From the NCBI RefSeq assembly GCF_050306235.1, contig NZ_JBLWFH010000004.1, positions 248,001 to 312,000 of the forward strand: a stretch of 64,000 bases of DNA, given 5' to 3'. The position numbers were made by a program, and so were the translations under genes. Positions 49,145 to 57,658 of this stretch are shown piece after piece; positions within the stretch are counted from its first letter, which is position 1; every line of letters starts with the position of its first letter. The notes under the pieces are model-generated. The model was not told the DNA's origin, did not search any database, and saw only the letters and a list, made by a program, of their open reading frames with translations. This stretch comes from Glaciecola sp947496235. GTDB lineage: Bacteria > Pseudomonadota > Gammaproteobacteria > Enterobacterales > Alteromonadaceae.

Positions 49145-50198
49145 AATACTCGATTTATACATCGCCAGAACCCTGCTAAGCACAATTACTGTGACCTTAT
49201 CGGTCCTTATAGGCTTAAGTGCTTTGATCAAATTTGTTGAGCAATTAAGGCGGGTTGGCCAAGGTGATTATGATATGACGGTGGCGGCGCTTTATGTGTT
49301 ACTTAGTTTGCCACGGGAAATCGAACAATTTCTGCCGATGGCCACTTTGTTGGGCGGACTTATCGGAATGGGGTTACTCGCTCAAAGTAGCGAGTTGGTC
49401 GTAATGCAAGCCGCAGGGTTGAGCCGTCGACAAATTACGCTTTCAGCAGCAAAATCTGTAGTCTTTGTAATTATTGCCATGATGGCACTCGGCGAATTCG
49501 TCACTCCACAAAGCGAAAGTAAAGCAAAAGAAATTCGGACTCAGGCATTATCTGGCGGCAGCTTGCTGGCCTCAGACAGTATTATATGGGCAAAAGATGG
49601 GAATAATTTTGTCAGTATTTCTGAAGTGCTTGGGCAAAATAAGCTGAAAGATATAGACATTTACGTATTTGATAGCGACCTGACTTTAGCCAATGTAATA
49701 TCTGCAAAACATGCTGATTTTCAGCAAGATTATTGGCGTTTGTCTAACGTTACCACCACAACAATCGATGAAGCTCAAATAAGTCGAACTTTTTTAAATT
49801 CAGTTGATTGGCAAAGTAGTTTATCGCCAGATAAGTTAGGCATAGTAGCGGTTAAACCTGAGGCCCTTTCCATTCGCGGATTAAACGATTATGTCAATTA
49901 TTTAAAAAATAACGACCAAGACTCATCTCGTTATGAATTAGCATTCTGGCGCAAAGTTACCCAACCAATCTCGGTGATCGTAATGTTACTGCTTGCCATG
50001 TCTTTTATCTTCGGACCGCTGAGAAGTGTCACCATGGGTGCGCGGACCATTATGGGTGTGTTGGCTGGCTTCTTATTTTTTATCAGCAATGAAATGTTCG
50101 GCCAGGTAAGTTTGGTATTCCAACTGCCTCCTGTGGCCGGGGCAATTCTGCCCAGTATTGTTTTTGCGACTGTGGCGGGCTATTTACTTAGGCGATAA
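49137..50198 (+). CDS. lptG: LPS export permease LptG
   Basis: Partner of LptF. The 353 residues begin MLKILDLYIARTLL and show ATLLGGLIGMGLLAQSSELVVMQAAG plus six transmembrane helices. A longer start 57 bases upstream lies inside lptF and is rejected because LptG proteins begin at this Met. Confidence 0.95.
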   Translation: MLKILDLYIARTLLSTITVTLSVLIGLSALIKFVEQLRRVGQGDYDMTVAALYVLLSLPREIEQFLPMATLLGGLIGMGLLAQSSELVVMQAAGLSRRQITLSAAKSVVFVIIAMMALGEFVTPQSESKAKEIRTQALSGGSLLASDSIIWAKDGNNFVSISEVLGQNKLKDIDIYVFDSDLTLANVISAKHADFQQDYWRLSNVTTTTIDEAQISRTFLNSVDWQSSLSPDKLGIVAVKPEALSIRGLNDYVNYLKNNDQDSSRYELAFWRKVTQPISVIVMLLLAMSFIFGPLRSVTMGARTIMGVLAGFLFFISNEMFGQVSLVFQLPPVAGAILPSIVFATVAGYLLRR

Positions 50199-50236
50199 TT
50201 TACTTAGTTGATAACTTACTTAAGTGATAAGTAAAG

Positions 50237-50734
50237 TTACCAATTTGTATGGTCATTTTCGAGTTTGGTTAATACTAAAACTTCAGTATTTGCTAACCTA
50301 TCCTGCAACGACTGTTTGTTCTTCAAGTCAAACAACACCAACAAGGTTCCCAAGCCGCCTAGCGAGGCTAACATTCTACCCAGTAAATGTAAGTAGGACA
50401 TTTCCTGATTTTCTTTCAAAGCAAAGATTCGCAAACGCCAAGCGCGCATGCCAAGTGTTTGGCCTCCGTGCTTCCAAAACCAAAGGAAAAACGCAATCAC
50501 CCAAAACCCTACCCATATTTGAATGATAATTTTGTACAGCAAAGACCCCTGAATCACATCACTGACGTGCTCATACCCTTGCTTGGACAGCAGGTTATTT
50601 TCAAATAAAATAGTGAGCACTAGAATAATCAACAGTGCGGCACACATGCCAACAGCGATAGCTACCAAAGCATCGTAAACCATTGCTGCTAATCGTCTAA
50701 AGAAGCCGGCTCTTGCCTTTACATTTGTATCCAA
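50237..50734 (-). CDS. RDD-family membrane protein
   Basis: The 165 residues contain the RDD motif near the start (RLAAMVYDALVAIA, with Arg and Asp in the first helix) and three hydrophobic segments, with the later TLGMRAWRLRI motif. Members are linked to ion exchange or transport in some species, but no substrate can be inferred. Convergent with lptG. Confidence 0.85.
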   Translation of the reverse strand: MDTNVKARAGFFRRLAAMVYDALVAIAVGMCAALLIILVLTILFENNLLSKQGYEHVSDVIQGSLLYKIIIQIWVGFWVIAFFLWFWKHGGQTLGMRAWRLRIFALKENQEMSYLHLLGRMLASLGGLGTLLVLFDLKNKQSLQDRLANTEVLVLTKLENDHTNW

Positions 50735-50886
50735 AACTGAGTACTACCTTAGAATTTTTTGATGATCCTAGCAGGTTTACCCATGAATGCTACAGTTTCT
50801 AAGCAATTTAATTTGGCCAAATGTTCACCACTTAATCAAAATTTCATCAGTTGATTATAGAAAGTTTAGCAAGTGCAAAATATTAC

Positions 50887-50914
50887 TTGATAGTGACTGT
50901 TTTATCGTTATAAT
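50887..50914 (+). promoter_or_regulatory. Promoter of tRNA-Leu
   Basis: TTGATA (50887-50892) and a perfect TATAAT (50909-50914) are 16 bases apart, followed by a GC-rich CACCGC around the expected start, as in stable-RNA promoters under stringent control. Confidence 0.8.
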
Positions 50915-50947
50915 TCACCGCACTTCGCTAATGCGACTTTCCACATT

Positions 50948-51034
50948 GCCAGAGTGGCGGAATTGGTAGACGCAGCGGATTCAAAATCCGCCGCCCGTGA
51001 GGGTGTGCCGGTTCAAGTCCGGCCTCTGGTACCA
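50948..51034 (+). tRNA. tRNA-Leu (anticodon CAA)
   Basis: The 87-base gene folds as a class II tRNA with a long variable arm. Acceptor GCCAGAG pairs with CTCTGGT (one G-U pair), the anticodon stem GCGGA/TCCGC encloses TTCAAAA with anticodon CAA, the T loop is GTTCAAGTC-like, and ACCA is encoded at the end. Its 3' end is the attachment site of element A; the gene is left intact. Confidence 0.97.
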
Positions 51035-51035
51035 T
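51012..51035 (+). repeat. attL: 24-bp tRNA 3'-end repeat
   Basis: TTCAAGTCCGGCCTCTGGTA plus CCAT, covering the T-loop side to the CCA end of tRNA-Leu, is repeated exactly at 57659-57682. The repeat lies beside an integrase gene, the standard arrangement for tRNA-integrating elements. Confidence 0.9.
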
Positions 51036-51127
51036 GTTTTTATTCGAAAACATTCTATAACAGTCGAAACCCTTTAAATATAAAGGCTTAAGGCAGATTT
51101 TAGTATCTATAACGTTCCGTACGAGTT

Positions 51128-51167
51128 TGTAACACTCGCCAGAATATGTAACATTATTTGTAACATT
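51128..51167. repeat. Three TGTAACAYT repeats before the integrase
   Basis: TGTAACACT (51128-51136), TGTAACATT (51147-51155) and TGTAACATT (51159-51167) lie between attL and the integrase start. Matching copies occur near the right end (57585-57606). Candidate integrase arm-binding sites or integrase autoregulatory operators; not tested. Confidence 0.5.
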
Positions 51168-51197
51168 CACTCTATGTACCGAAAATGGTGTTACAAA

Positions 51198-52436
51198 ATG
51201 GCTATAGAAACGCTAAAACTTAACCCAATGCAGATAGAAGCAGCGAAAGCAAAGGATAAAGAATATAACCTTTCTGACGGAGCTGGTTTGTTTCTCCGCG
51301 TTAAGCCTAATGCAACTAAGCTATGGATATTTAACTTCTCACAACCTATAACAAAAAAACGTCAATCAATAAGTTATGGTGTTTATCCAGAGGTTACGCT
51401 CGCTGACGCTAGAAAAAAAGCGGAAATCGACAGAAAGCTTTTAAAGCAGAATAAAGATCCTAAGCAAGAACGTGACAAAGCTAAAGCGAATGAACTCCAC
51501 TCTAAACTTACCACTTTTAAACTAGTTGCAGATAAATGGCTGGAACTGCAAAAACATAAAATAGCCCCTACTACTTATAAGAAAACTAAACGTTACTTTG
51601 AAAAAGACATTATTCCTACCATCGGTCACATTGCCATTAAGGAAATTACAGCTCAACATGGTATAAATGTTATAGAAAAAGTGTCAGGGAGAGGAAGCCA
51701 AGAAATAGCAAGAAAAACAGCTAGAACACTTAACCAAGTTATGACATTTGCAGTCAATACCGGACTTGCACCCTACAATCCGTTAGCAGGTATCAAAGAA
51801 GTCATTCCAAAAACCAAAGTTACCCACCGGCCTACACTCCAAGTTAATGAAATATCAGAATTAATGAATGCTCTGCGCTATTCATCAGCTAAAGTTACTA
51901 CTAGATGCCTTATAGAATGGCAACTACACACTATGACAAGACCGCGTGAAACAGCCGAAGCAAAATGGTCAGAGATAGATTTTAAAAATAAACTTTGGAT
52001 CATTCCAGCAGAGCGCATGAAGATGAATAGAGAGCACCGTGTACCACTTACAATTCAAACATTGAATATACTTGAAACAATGAAGTCCTTTAGCGGTAAT
52101 AGAGATTTTATTTTTGCATCTCACAATAAGCCTAATTGTCCGGTAAATGCTCAAACGGCAAACAAAGCGCTTCGAGATATGGGTTTCACTGGCAGGCTGG
52201 TGGCACATGGATTAAGGGCTTTAGCAAGTACGACATTAAATGAAAATGGCTTTGACGATGATGTTATAGAAACTGCACTTGCACACGGGGATGAAAATAA
52301 AATCAGAAAAGCATATAACCGTGCACAGTATATTGAAAAACGAAGGGTAATGATGCAATGGTGGTCGGACTGGGTCGAAAAGGCTAAATCAGAAGCCCCT
52401 AACATCAATAAATATAATATAGTAAATTTGAGATAA
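51198..52436 (+). CDS. int: P4-type tyrosine integrase
   Basis: Site-specific recombinase of element A. The preferred start MAIETLKLNPMQ gives 412 residues. N-terminal DUF4102 arm-binding domain (YNLSDGAGLFLRVKPNATKLW), core-binding domain (about 105-190), and a catalytic domain with Arg in TMTRPRETAEAKW, HGLR, LAHG and the nucleophile Tyr in RAQYIEKRR are visible. An ATG at 51174 would add eight residues. It lies directly inside attL, as in P4-like islands. Confidence 0.95.
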   Translation: MAIETLKLNPMQIEAAKAKDKEYNLSDGAGLFLRVKPNATKLWIFNFSQPITKKRQSISYGVYPEVTLADARKKAEIDRKLLKQNKDPKQERDKAKANELHSKLTTFKLVADKWLELQKHKIAPTTYKKTKRYFEKDIIPTIGHIAIKEITAQHGINVIEKVSGRGSQEIARKTARTLNQVMTFAVNTGLAPYNPLAGIKEVIPKTKVTHRPTLQVNEISELMNALRYSSAKVTTRCLIEWQLHTMTRPRETAEAKWSEIDFKNKLWIIPAERMKMNREHRVPLTIQTLNILETMKSFSGNRDFIFASHNKPNCPVNAQTANKALRDMGFTGRLVAHGLRALASTTLNENGFDDDVIETALAHGDENKIRKAYNRAQYIEKRRVMMQWWSDWVEKAKSEAPNINKYNIVNLR

Positions 52437-52525
52437 TAAAATTAACATATCCAAGGCTTAATACTAAACAGATAGCTTTCTGAATGAATGGAACGGTGAA
52501 TATTTAAGGAAAATTTGAGGGAAAT

Positions 52526-53383
52526 ATGAAATTAGTTTTGAATGAGATCCCCTTGTTAGATTGCTGTAAAGAATGGGGTTTAGAACCTGAACAAGTGCTT
52601 AAAATGGCCCATAGAGGAAAAATTATATTAGTTTTTGATTGGTTAAACCTTATTACAACGTTTAAGAAAACCGAGGCTGATAAACAGTTTTATTTGCTTA
52701 CTGGTTATTACAAGCCTGATAGTCAAAAAAGAGCCGACAAATATCAACATGATATTACAGAAAGAACAATCTCCGCAGTGGCTTATTGTCGAGATATTGA
52801 GATGAGGCTTGCCACTTTAAATATGCCAGCAATTCATGAGCTTACTTGTACGGAAAGCATTTGGGCTGATTTTGGTCATTCAATAGATGGAAATTGGATG
52901 TTTCAACTCAAAGAACATAGAGAGTTTGATTATTGTAGACTACCCCGCTTAACCTTTAATTCTAGAAGTGACAAGTTCTGGGTATCACCTCTTACTTTCG
53001 ATAAATTGCTGGTTTTACGAAAAGAAAAAGAGATGTTTGAAAAAGCTGTAAAATCGGGAGATATTGAGAAATATGAATATTCCAGAGGCCCTAACCCAAC
53101 TGTAAATAACCTTGCATTGGATTTAGATAATCAAATAAATGATTGGGCCGTTAATGACTGCTCGAAAGCACTTTTATTATTCATTTGTAAAGTCGTAGAA
53201 GAGTCTAAAAATAAGAGTAGGTTTTTAAAACCCAATGGCACTTTTAATATTGATACGCTTGCAAACTACATACTTGATGTCTTTAAGGATAAGCCTACAT
53301 ACGGTTTTGCTAAATCAACTCTTAAAAGCCAAATTAAGGAATGCATTGATAAGCACTATCGAGATATAGAAGGGGATCTGTAA
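52526..53383 (+). CDS. Hypothetical protein of element A
   Basis: I do not recognise this 285-residue protein. It is soluble, begins with a short helical segment (EIPLLDCCKEWGLEPEQVLKMAHRGKI) resembling a DNA-binding or adaptor helix pair, and ends in a basic helical region. GAGGG precedes the ATG. Placed between the integrase and the AlpA-like gene, a position often taken by unnamed accessory genes in such islands. Confidence 0.7.
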   Translation: MKLVLNEIPLLDCCKEWGLEPEQVLKMAHRGKIILVFDWLNLITTFKKTEADKQFYLLTGYYKPDSQKRADKYQHDITERTISAVAYCRDIEMRLATLNMPAIHELTCTESIWADFGHSIDGNWMFQLKEHREFDYCRLPRLTFNSRSDKFWVSPLTFDKLLVLRKEKEMFEKAVKSGDIEKYEYSRGPNPTVNNLALDLDNQINDWAVNDCSKALLLFICKVVEESKNKSRFLKPNGTFNIDTLANYILDVFKDKPTYGFAKSTLKSQIKECIDKHYRDIEGDL

Positions 53384-53477
53384 AAGTTTCAACTGAAATG
53401 TGATTTTTTCATCTGAAATTAATTAGCCTTTAAAACTAGTAATTTTTATTCGTCCAATAACTATAAGGTAGAGACGA

Positions 53478-53759
53478 ATGAATCTGAACAACGAAATTAA
53501 TATCTTACGAAAGCCAGAAGTTATAAAAATCACTGGTTTATCTAATACAAGCATTTTTGAACGAACCAAAGACGGTCTATTTCCCTCCAGTGTTTCATTG
53601 GGCGGGCGAGCGATTGGGTACATTGAACACGAAATTAGAGCAGTATTGACAGCCCGAGCTGCAGGCCATTCAGATCAGCAAGTACGAGAATTGATAAATT
53701 CTCTTCATAAGCAAAGACTAGAGTCTGGAAACAGACTAATAAGTCTTATGGTAGCCTAG
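53478..53759 (+). CDS. AlpA-family regulator / excisionase-like protein
   Basis: The 93-residue protein has the MerR-like HTH of AlpA proteins: LRKPEVIKITGLSNTSIFERTKDGLFPSSVSLGGRAIGY, followed by a short helix. AlpA-like proteins activate integrase genes or act as excisionases in P4-type elements. The direct target here is inferred from family and position. Confidence 0.85.
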   Translation: MNLNNEINILRKPEVIKITGLSNTSIFERTKDGLFPSSVSLGGRAIGYIEHEIRAVLTARAAGHSDQQVRELINSLHKQRLESGNRLISLMVA

Positions 53760-53772
53760 GAGGAGTGATTGT

Positions 53773-54072
53773 ATGAAAAGAGCTCCTAGTGAACCCAGAA
53801 GCGCTCTTAATAACAAAGACACGAGTGCACAAACACAACGCCTTCAAATATTAACATTATTGCGTGAAAAGCAAAGTGTAAATACACCTGAGTTCCGAGA
53901 TTTTGGAATAATGGCTCCAGCTCCGAGAATTTTTGAATTACGAGAAGAGGGTTACAGAATTAAGAAAATACTTGAGACATATCAAGATCGCACTGGAAAA
54001 ATACATTACGGTGTCGCTCGGTATTATCTTTCAAGCAATACAGAATTGGAGTATCAGTGTGAAGAAATGTGA
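53773..54072 (+). CDS. Small winged-helix (HTH) protein
   Basis: 99 residues with an HTH: QRLQILTLLREKQSVNTPEFRDFGIMAPAPRIFELREEGYRIKK, then a strand-turn-strand wing ending GVARYYL. This resembles HTH_39-type proteins found in mobile elements. AGGAGTG precedes the ATG. Overlaps the next gene by 14 bases. Confidence 0.75.
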   Translation: MKRAPSEPRSALNNKDTSAQTQRLQILTLLREKQSVNTPEFRDFGIMAPAPRIFELREEGYRIKKILETYQDRTGKIHYGVARYYLSSNTELEYQCEEM

Positions 54073-54304
54073 AATATTCGAGCATCTAGATTCCATGCAG
54101 AGAAAGCTCAATCAAGTAACAGTACTTTCAAAGATAATGGAGAGCAAAAGTGCTTCTACAAGTATTGCAGATAATCATCAGCGAATTGTTAATGGAATTA
54201 TAGCTGATATTGCTGAACGCAATGAGGTTATATTCAATGAACTCTGCGATTCAATTTCTCACTTGTATATTGTTAACGACGCAGTTACTGGCGATTCCGA
54301 TTAA
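54059..54304 (+). CDS. Small helical protein, unknown
   Basis: An 81-residue protein read from a GTG at 54059, overlapping the preceding gene. TTGGAG lies just upstream and the reading contains mainly helix-forming residues. The frame remains open further upstream inside the preceding gene, but the GTG with its binding site is the better start. No family recognised. Confidence 0.55.
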   Translation: MKKCEIFEHLDSMQRKLNQVTVLSKIMESKSASTSIADNHQRIVNGIIADIAERNEVIFNELCDSISHLYIVNDAVTGDSD

Positions 54305-54313
54305 GGGATCGCT

Positions 54314-54724
54314 ATGTCAAAATATTTTCGAGAAAAAAAGAGTGTTAGATTTGCTGGAGTTCCTCATTCTGTAATGGAAAACAAAAGTTACATTGAACTC
54401 AGTTACAGCGCTAAAGCATTGTTATTTGAGATTGCTAAGCAATACAATAAACATAACAATGGGAAACTATGTGCAATTCCAGAACAGCTAAAAGTGCGAG
54501 GCTTTGGTTCAGCAACAACGGTTTATGGCGCGGTAAGAGAGCTCTTAGATTCTAATCTAATAATCTACAGCAAGGTGGCTATGAAAGGTTCTAGGCAACC
54601 TCATTTCTATGCTATTACTTGGGAAAAGGTTAATACAAATCCTGGGTTTGAAATGGATATAGAGCCAACAAATAAACCTTTAAGAGCATTTAGTTTAGAG
54701 TTTAATAAATCACTTGTTGCATAG
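54314..54724 (+). CDS. Winged-helix protein, replication-initiator-like
   Basis: 136 residues: FAGVPHSVMENKSYIELSYSAKALLFEIAKQYNKHNNGKL, then an HTH (GSATTVYGAVRELLDSNLI) and a short wing ending FYAITWEK. Similar proteins occur in integrative elements and resemble the N-terminal winged helix of replication initiators, but a full Rep is not seen. Last gene of the plus-strand run; a terminator hairpin follows. Confidence 0.65.
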   Translation: MSKYFREKKSVRFAGVPHSVMENKSYIELSYSAKALLFEIAKQYNKHNNGKLCAIPEQLKVRGFGSATTVYGAVRELLDSNLIIYSKVAMKGSRQPHFYAITWEKVNTNPGFEMDIEPTNKPLRAFSLEFNKSLVA

Positions 54725-54741
54725 GTTTTTAAATAGACATT

Positions 54742-54785
54742 TTTTGGTGTTGTGAAATTTATCAGCACCAAAATTTGTTTTTATT
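54742..54785 (+). terminator. Terminator after the element A early genes
   Basis: TTTTGGTGTTG (54742-54752) pairs with CAGCACCAAAA (54763-54773) with one G-T pair, followed by a T-rich run. It lies 17 bases past the stop at 54724. Confidence 0.75.
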
Positions 54786-55018
54786 TCTTTGTAAATAAAG
54801 CTCATTCAATGAATATTTCTTTACTCGTATTAAGATACCCAAACATCTCCAATTTATTTGAAGAAAAGAATATATTAAGTTTTTTTGATGTAAGGTTTTG
54901 TAAGGTTTTTATTAGAACACGATTGCAGCGCTGCGGTTTCAAAATAAACAATAAAGCATCCTCACATTAGATTTTTCTATAAACAATTTTTGGTATTGAA
55001 ACTCCATTTATTATGCAT

Positions 55019-55052
55019 ATTTTGGTGTTGTAAAAATTAACAGCACCAGAAT
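55019..55052. repeat. Second copy of the GGTGTTG hairpin
   Basis: ATTTTGGTGTTG (55019-55030) pairs with CAGCACCAGAAT (55041-55052), with two G-T pairs. The loop and the following bases also resemble the terminator at 54742, so the two are likely copies of one 50-base unit. No T-run follows, so the second may be a decayed terminator. Confidence 0.5.
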
Positions 55053-55450
55053 CTGTATTTGTCTTATGTAGGGGAAACAGAAAAGCAATATCCCTAAGGT
55101 TAACAACTACTAACATACAACTACAATTATTGGTTATCTATATATATAGCCATACCTACTAGAAATTATTAGCTATTCACTAAGTAACTTTTTACCAATA
55201 CTTGGAGTAAATATTAGTCGGAAAATTGCGGAGAAATAATTTGGCGCAAAAGAAAAAAGTTTAGTCGCTATTTCAATTCGATAAAAATAAATCAGACATT
55301 TAATTAACTGATTAAAAGAAGAGTTTAGCGAGTGTTTTCTTGTCTAATGACCAACGCGTTTAAAATCAAAACTGAACCGATGGACAGTTGTAGTTAAAAT
55401 ATTGAGGTTTAAAATTGTTACCTGAATAAACAACTTAAAGTACACGTGAA

Positions 55451-55630
55451 ATGCAAAATTTGGATGAATGGCAATATCAATATATTGAACAAATCGACTC
55501 GCTGCTTAAAGCGCTCATACAAGCTGAGTATCAAGACAATAATAAAAATCCTTACCATTTCCTTAAATCTGACAAATTAGGCTTCCTGAAGCTTGCTAGA
55601 GAGCGAACTAAGGCTCTTTTGGGTGAATAA
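55451..55630 (+). CDS. Small protein, unknown (59 residues)
   Basis: ATG to TAA, 59 codons, acidic then basic, helix-rich, with a plausible amphipathic pattern (YIEQIDSLLKALIQAEY and LGFLKLARERTKALL). No family recognised. Binding-site evidence is weak. It is the only clean frame in this part of element A. Confidence 0.4.
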   Translation: MQNLDEWQYQYIEQIDSLLKALIQAEYQDNNKNPYHFLKSDKLGFLKLARERTKALLGE

Positions 55631-55721
55631 TATAGTTGTATGAAAACCTTTTAGCTACCTTTGAGCTGGTGGCTATGCGGGTAATACGCACCTCAACGTG
55701 CACAGTGTGGGAGGATTTTTA

Positions 55722-56028
55722 AATGCAAAGCAACAACAACATCGAATTAAGAGTAAAGCGCTAGAATCAGTTAAGGTACTTCTAGGAGCTTTAATTGCGG
55801 GAGTTCGCAGCCGCACAATTTATCTAGTGCGAGAAATTTTGAAATCGAGTTGTTGTTTATATGATCACTTCTAATGTCAGATAGGGAGGGGCTCATCAAA
55901 AGTCTGCAGGTAAAGCTAGTCAGTACCGTTGTTGCAACACATTTTTTATGCCCGCAACTTTAAAACGTTTTTTCATCAACCGAGCAGAAAATCGGGTCCA
56001 GAATTACTATATAAAAGAAGACGTTTAA
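55722..56028 (+). pseudogene. Decayed winged-helix gene
   Basis: A strong GGAGG lies eight bases before an ATG whose frame stops after 13 codons. Yet the shifted frame goes on as KALESVKVLLGALIAGV, then RTIYLVREILKSSCCLYDH. A second shift gives MSDREGLIKSLQVK. A third gives RFFINRAENRVQNYYIKEDV before a stop at 56026. Read together these look like an HTH protein broken by at least three frameshifts. The reconstruction is mine and uncertain. Confidence 0.35.
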
Positions 56029-56233
56029 TAAAATTCTCGCTTAATAAAATCTATGACATAAAATTAAAAGTTCATAGACAAACATTTCAATTTAATAAAT
56101 ACGTGGGGATTATTGACACATTTTACTAAATTAAAAGGAGTAAGATTGTAACATTTGCCAATTTTCTGTAACTTATAAATTAAAAAAATTATTTCTCAGT
56201 TAAATTATTTCTCAATAAAAAAGGACACGGAAG

Positions 56234-57208
56234 TTGGATTTAATTATTCTCGCAATAACATCATCGTTAATACTGGTGTTTTTAATATTGTATCTAACGA
56301 ATAAATTCGGCAAGTTAGTTGTTCACTACATATGTTTGCGGCTCTTTCATAAATCTCCAGTAGTAGACTTTTTGTCTAGTCGGTTAATTCAAGTAGGAGC
56401 AACTTTTTTGAGTACTGCTTATTTTCTTACTCTAGACATATTTGGAGATGATATAGATTTCATATCAAATAACAAAGAAATACACAAAATCGTCTTTGCA
56501 TTTGTTCTATTGGGTACCTTTTTGCTGATCCTTGTTAAGGAAGCTTCCGACGTTATTTCTGAACGTCTAACAGCTTCAAACAACAGAATATCAAACAAGC
56601 TTTCAGTAATGGCAACTAAATCGGTATTAGCAAAACTCACAAGAGTACAAAACCAATCAAAGTATTTGAAGAAAAACAGCAATGTGTTTAAAACTATTGC
56701 AGATCCAGATGACCAGATAAGCATACTGATCACTGAGTTCGTTGATCTTATTAGTGCTAGTTTTCATATAGATAGAGACAATATAGCTTTAACCATCCTA
56801 ACGGTTGAGGAAAATAAAAAACCTTACTTTAAAGAAAAAAATCACCGAAACTGGAGAAGGACAACACCAAAAGAACTTTTGGATAATAACTCAGCAGCCA
56901 AGAGATGTATTGAAACTGGACAGCCTATTTTTTTATGCTCAAAAGTAGAGGCTGCAAAGAACGATAAATACTTTTTGTCTGAGCGAGATAAAGAAAATGA
57001 AGATGGAAGTATTTACTGTTATCCCGTTATTATTGATTTACCGGATCGCTTAATCCAAAATATTATAAGCGTTAGCACTTATAATGCTAAACTATCCGAG
57101 AGTTATGACGATGTTAAAAGTAAAGCTATACTTCAAGTCTTCAACGACGTTTGTCGAAGAATAGAATTAGAACTTACATTGAGTAAAATAAAATTATGGA
57201 CAAATTAG
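56234..57208 (+). CDS. Membrane protein with C-terminal GAF-like domain
   Basis: The 324 residues have a first helix (about 3-22), possibly two more (about 46-66 and 84-103), a basic helical linker, and a C-terminal domain of about 180 residues (from 145) with a GAF-like look: ITEFVDLISASFHIDRDNIALTIL, a polar middle, PVIIDLPDRLIQNIISVST, and a closing helix. Starts with TTG, with AAGGA upstream. The next gene overlaps it by 13 bases. A sensor or effector role is inference; no defence or signalling family was identified. Confidence 0.65.
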   Translation: MDLIILAITSSLILVFLILYLTNKFGKLVVHYICLRLFHKSPVVDFLSSRLIQVGATFLSTAYFLTLDIFGDDIDFISNNKEIHKIVFAFVLLGTFLLILVKEASDVISERLTASNNRISNKLSVMATKSVLAKLTRVQNQSKYLKKNSNVFKTIADPDDQISILITEFVDLISASFHIDRDNIALTILTVEENKKPYFKEKNHRNWRRTTPKELLDNNSAAKRCIETGQPIFLCSKVEAAKNDKYFLSERDKENEDGSIYCYPVIIDLPDRLIQNIISVSTYNAKLSESYDDVKSKAILQVFNDVCRRIELELTLSKIKLWTN

Positions 57209-57438
57209 ATAAAATCGATTCCAACTATGAAGGATTGAAACATAGGTTGCACATAGCTATAACTAAGTTAGCATCTAGATTAAGAGCCCAAGAACCACAA
57301 TCACGATATGAGTTAATATCCTTAGCTACAGCGCTTGAGAACGCTTTAGCCGAGCAAAAAAATATAACTCGAATGGAAAAGCTTAGGCGTGCAAAGAAAG
57401 CTGCACGCAAGAAATCTCCAGAAACCGAGAGTGAATGA
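57196..57438 (+). CDS. Small coiled-coil protein, partner of the preceding gene
   Basis: 80 residues: acidic start, helical repeats (LKHRLHIAITKLASRLRAQEP, LATALENALAEQ) and a basic end (LRRAKKAARKK). The start lies inside the preceding gene, so the two are probably translated together. Basic C-terminus may bind nucleic acid or membrane. No family recognised. Confidence 0.55.
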   Translation: MDKLDKIDSNYEGLKHRLHIAITKLASRLRAQEPQSRYELISLATALENALAEQKNITRMEKLRRAKKAARKKSPETESE

Positions 57439-57526
57439 ACTCAGATTTTAAGGCGCTTGGTTTGTCACCAAATTAAAATCAGTCAATATGTTTGACATAG
57501 GTTTAATTTCATTTAAGTGCTAGATA

Positions 57527-57629
57527 TTATGGTGCATAAAGTACTTCGACTCTCTGAAACTTAAACTATAGCGCATTTGCAATCTGTAACATCACTCGTA
57601 ACACTGAAAACAATCAGCATGCACCATAA
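57527..57629. repeat. Right-end structure: 11-bp inverted repeat and TGTAACA sites
   Basis: TTATGGTGCAT (57527-57537) and ATGCACCATAA (57619-57629) are exact inverted copies. Between them lie TGTAACATC (57585-57593) and CGTAACACT (57598-57606), similar to the repeats beside attL. Together they look like the recombination-complex half of attR. Confidence 0.5.
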
Positions 57630-57658
57630 CATTATATTTCATAGGCTTACGCGCCTTA

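Larger units (their letters stand above)
54725..55450. other. Non-coding AT-rich region of element A
   Basis: Holds the terminator hairpin (54742-54773), a related second hairpin (55019-55052), and no supported gene. A 72-codon frame (54752-54970) starts inside the terminator and lacks protein-like features. An RNA gene cannot be excluded. Confidence 0.4.

Noticed and set aside
54752..54970. 72-codon frame in element A
   Set aside because: Begins inside a terminator hairpin and has no binding site or protein-like pattern.
55929..56129. 66-codon frame starting with TTG
   Set aside because: Overlaps the better-supported decayed HTH gene in another frame; basic, low-complexity translation.
54725..56233. 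Possible CRISPR array or retron in the non-coding part of element A
   Set aside because: No regularly spaced repeats, no cas genes and no reverse transcriptase are present.
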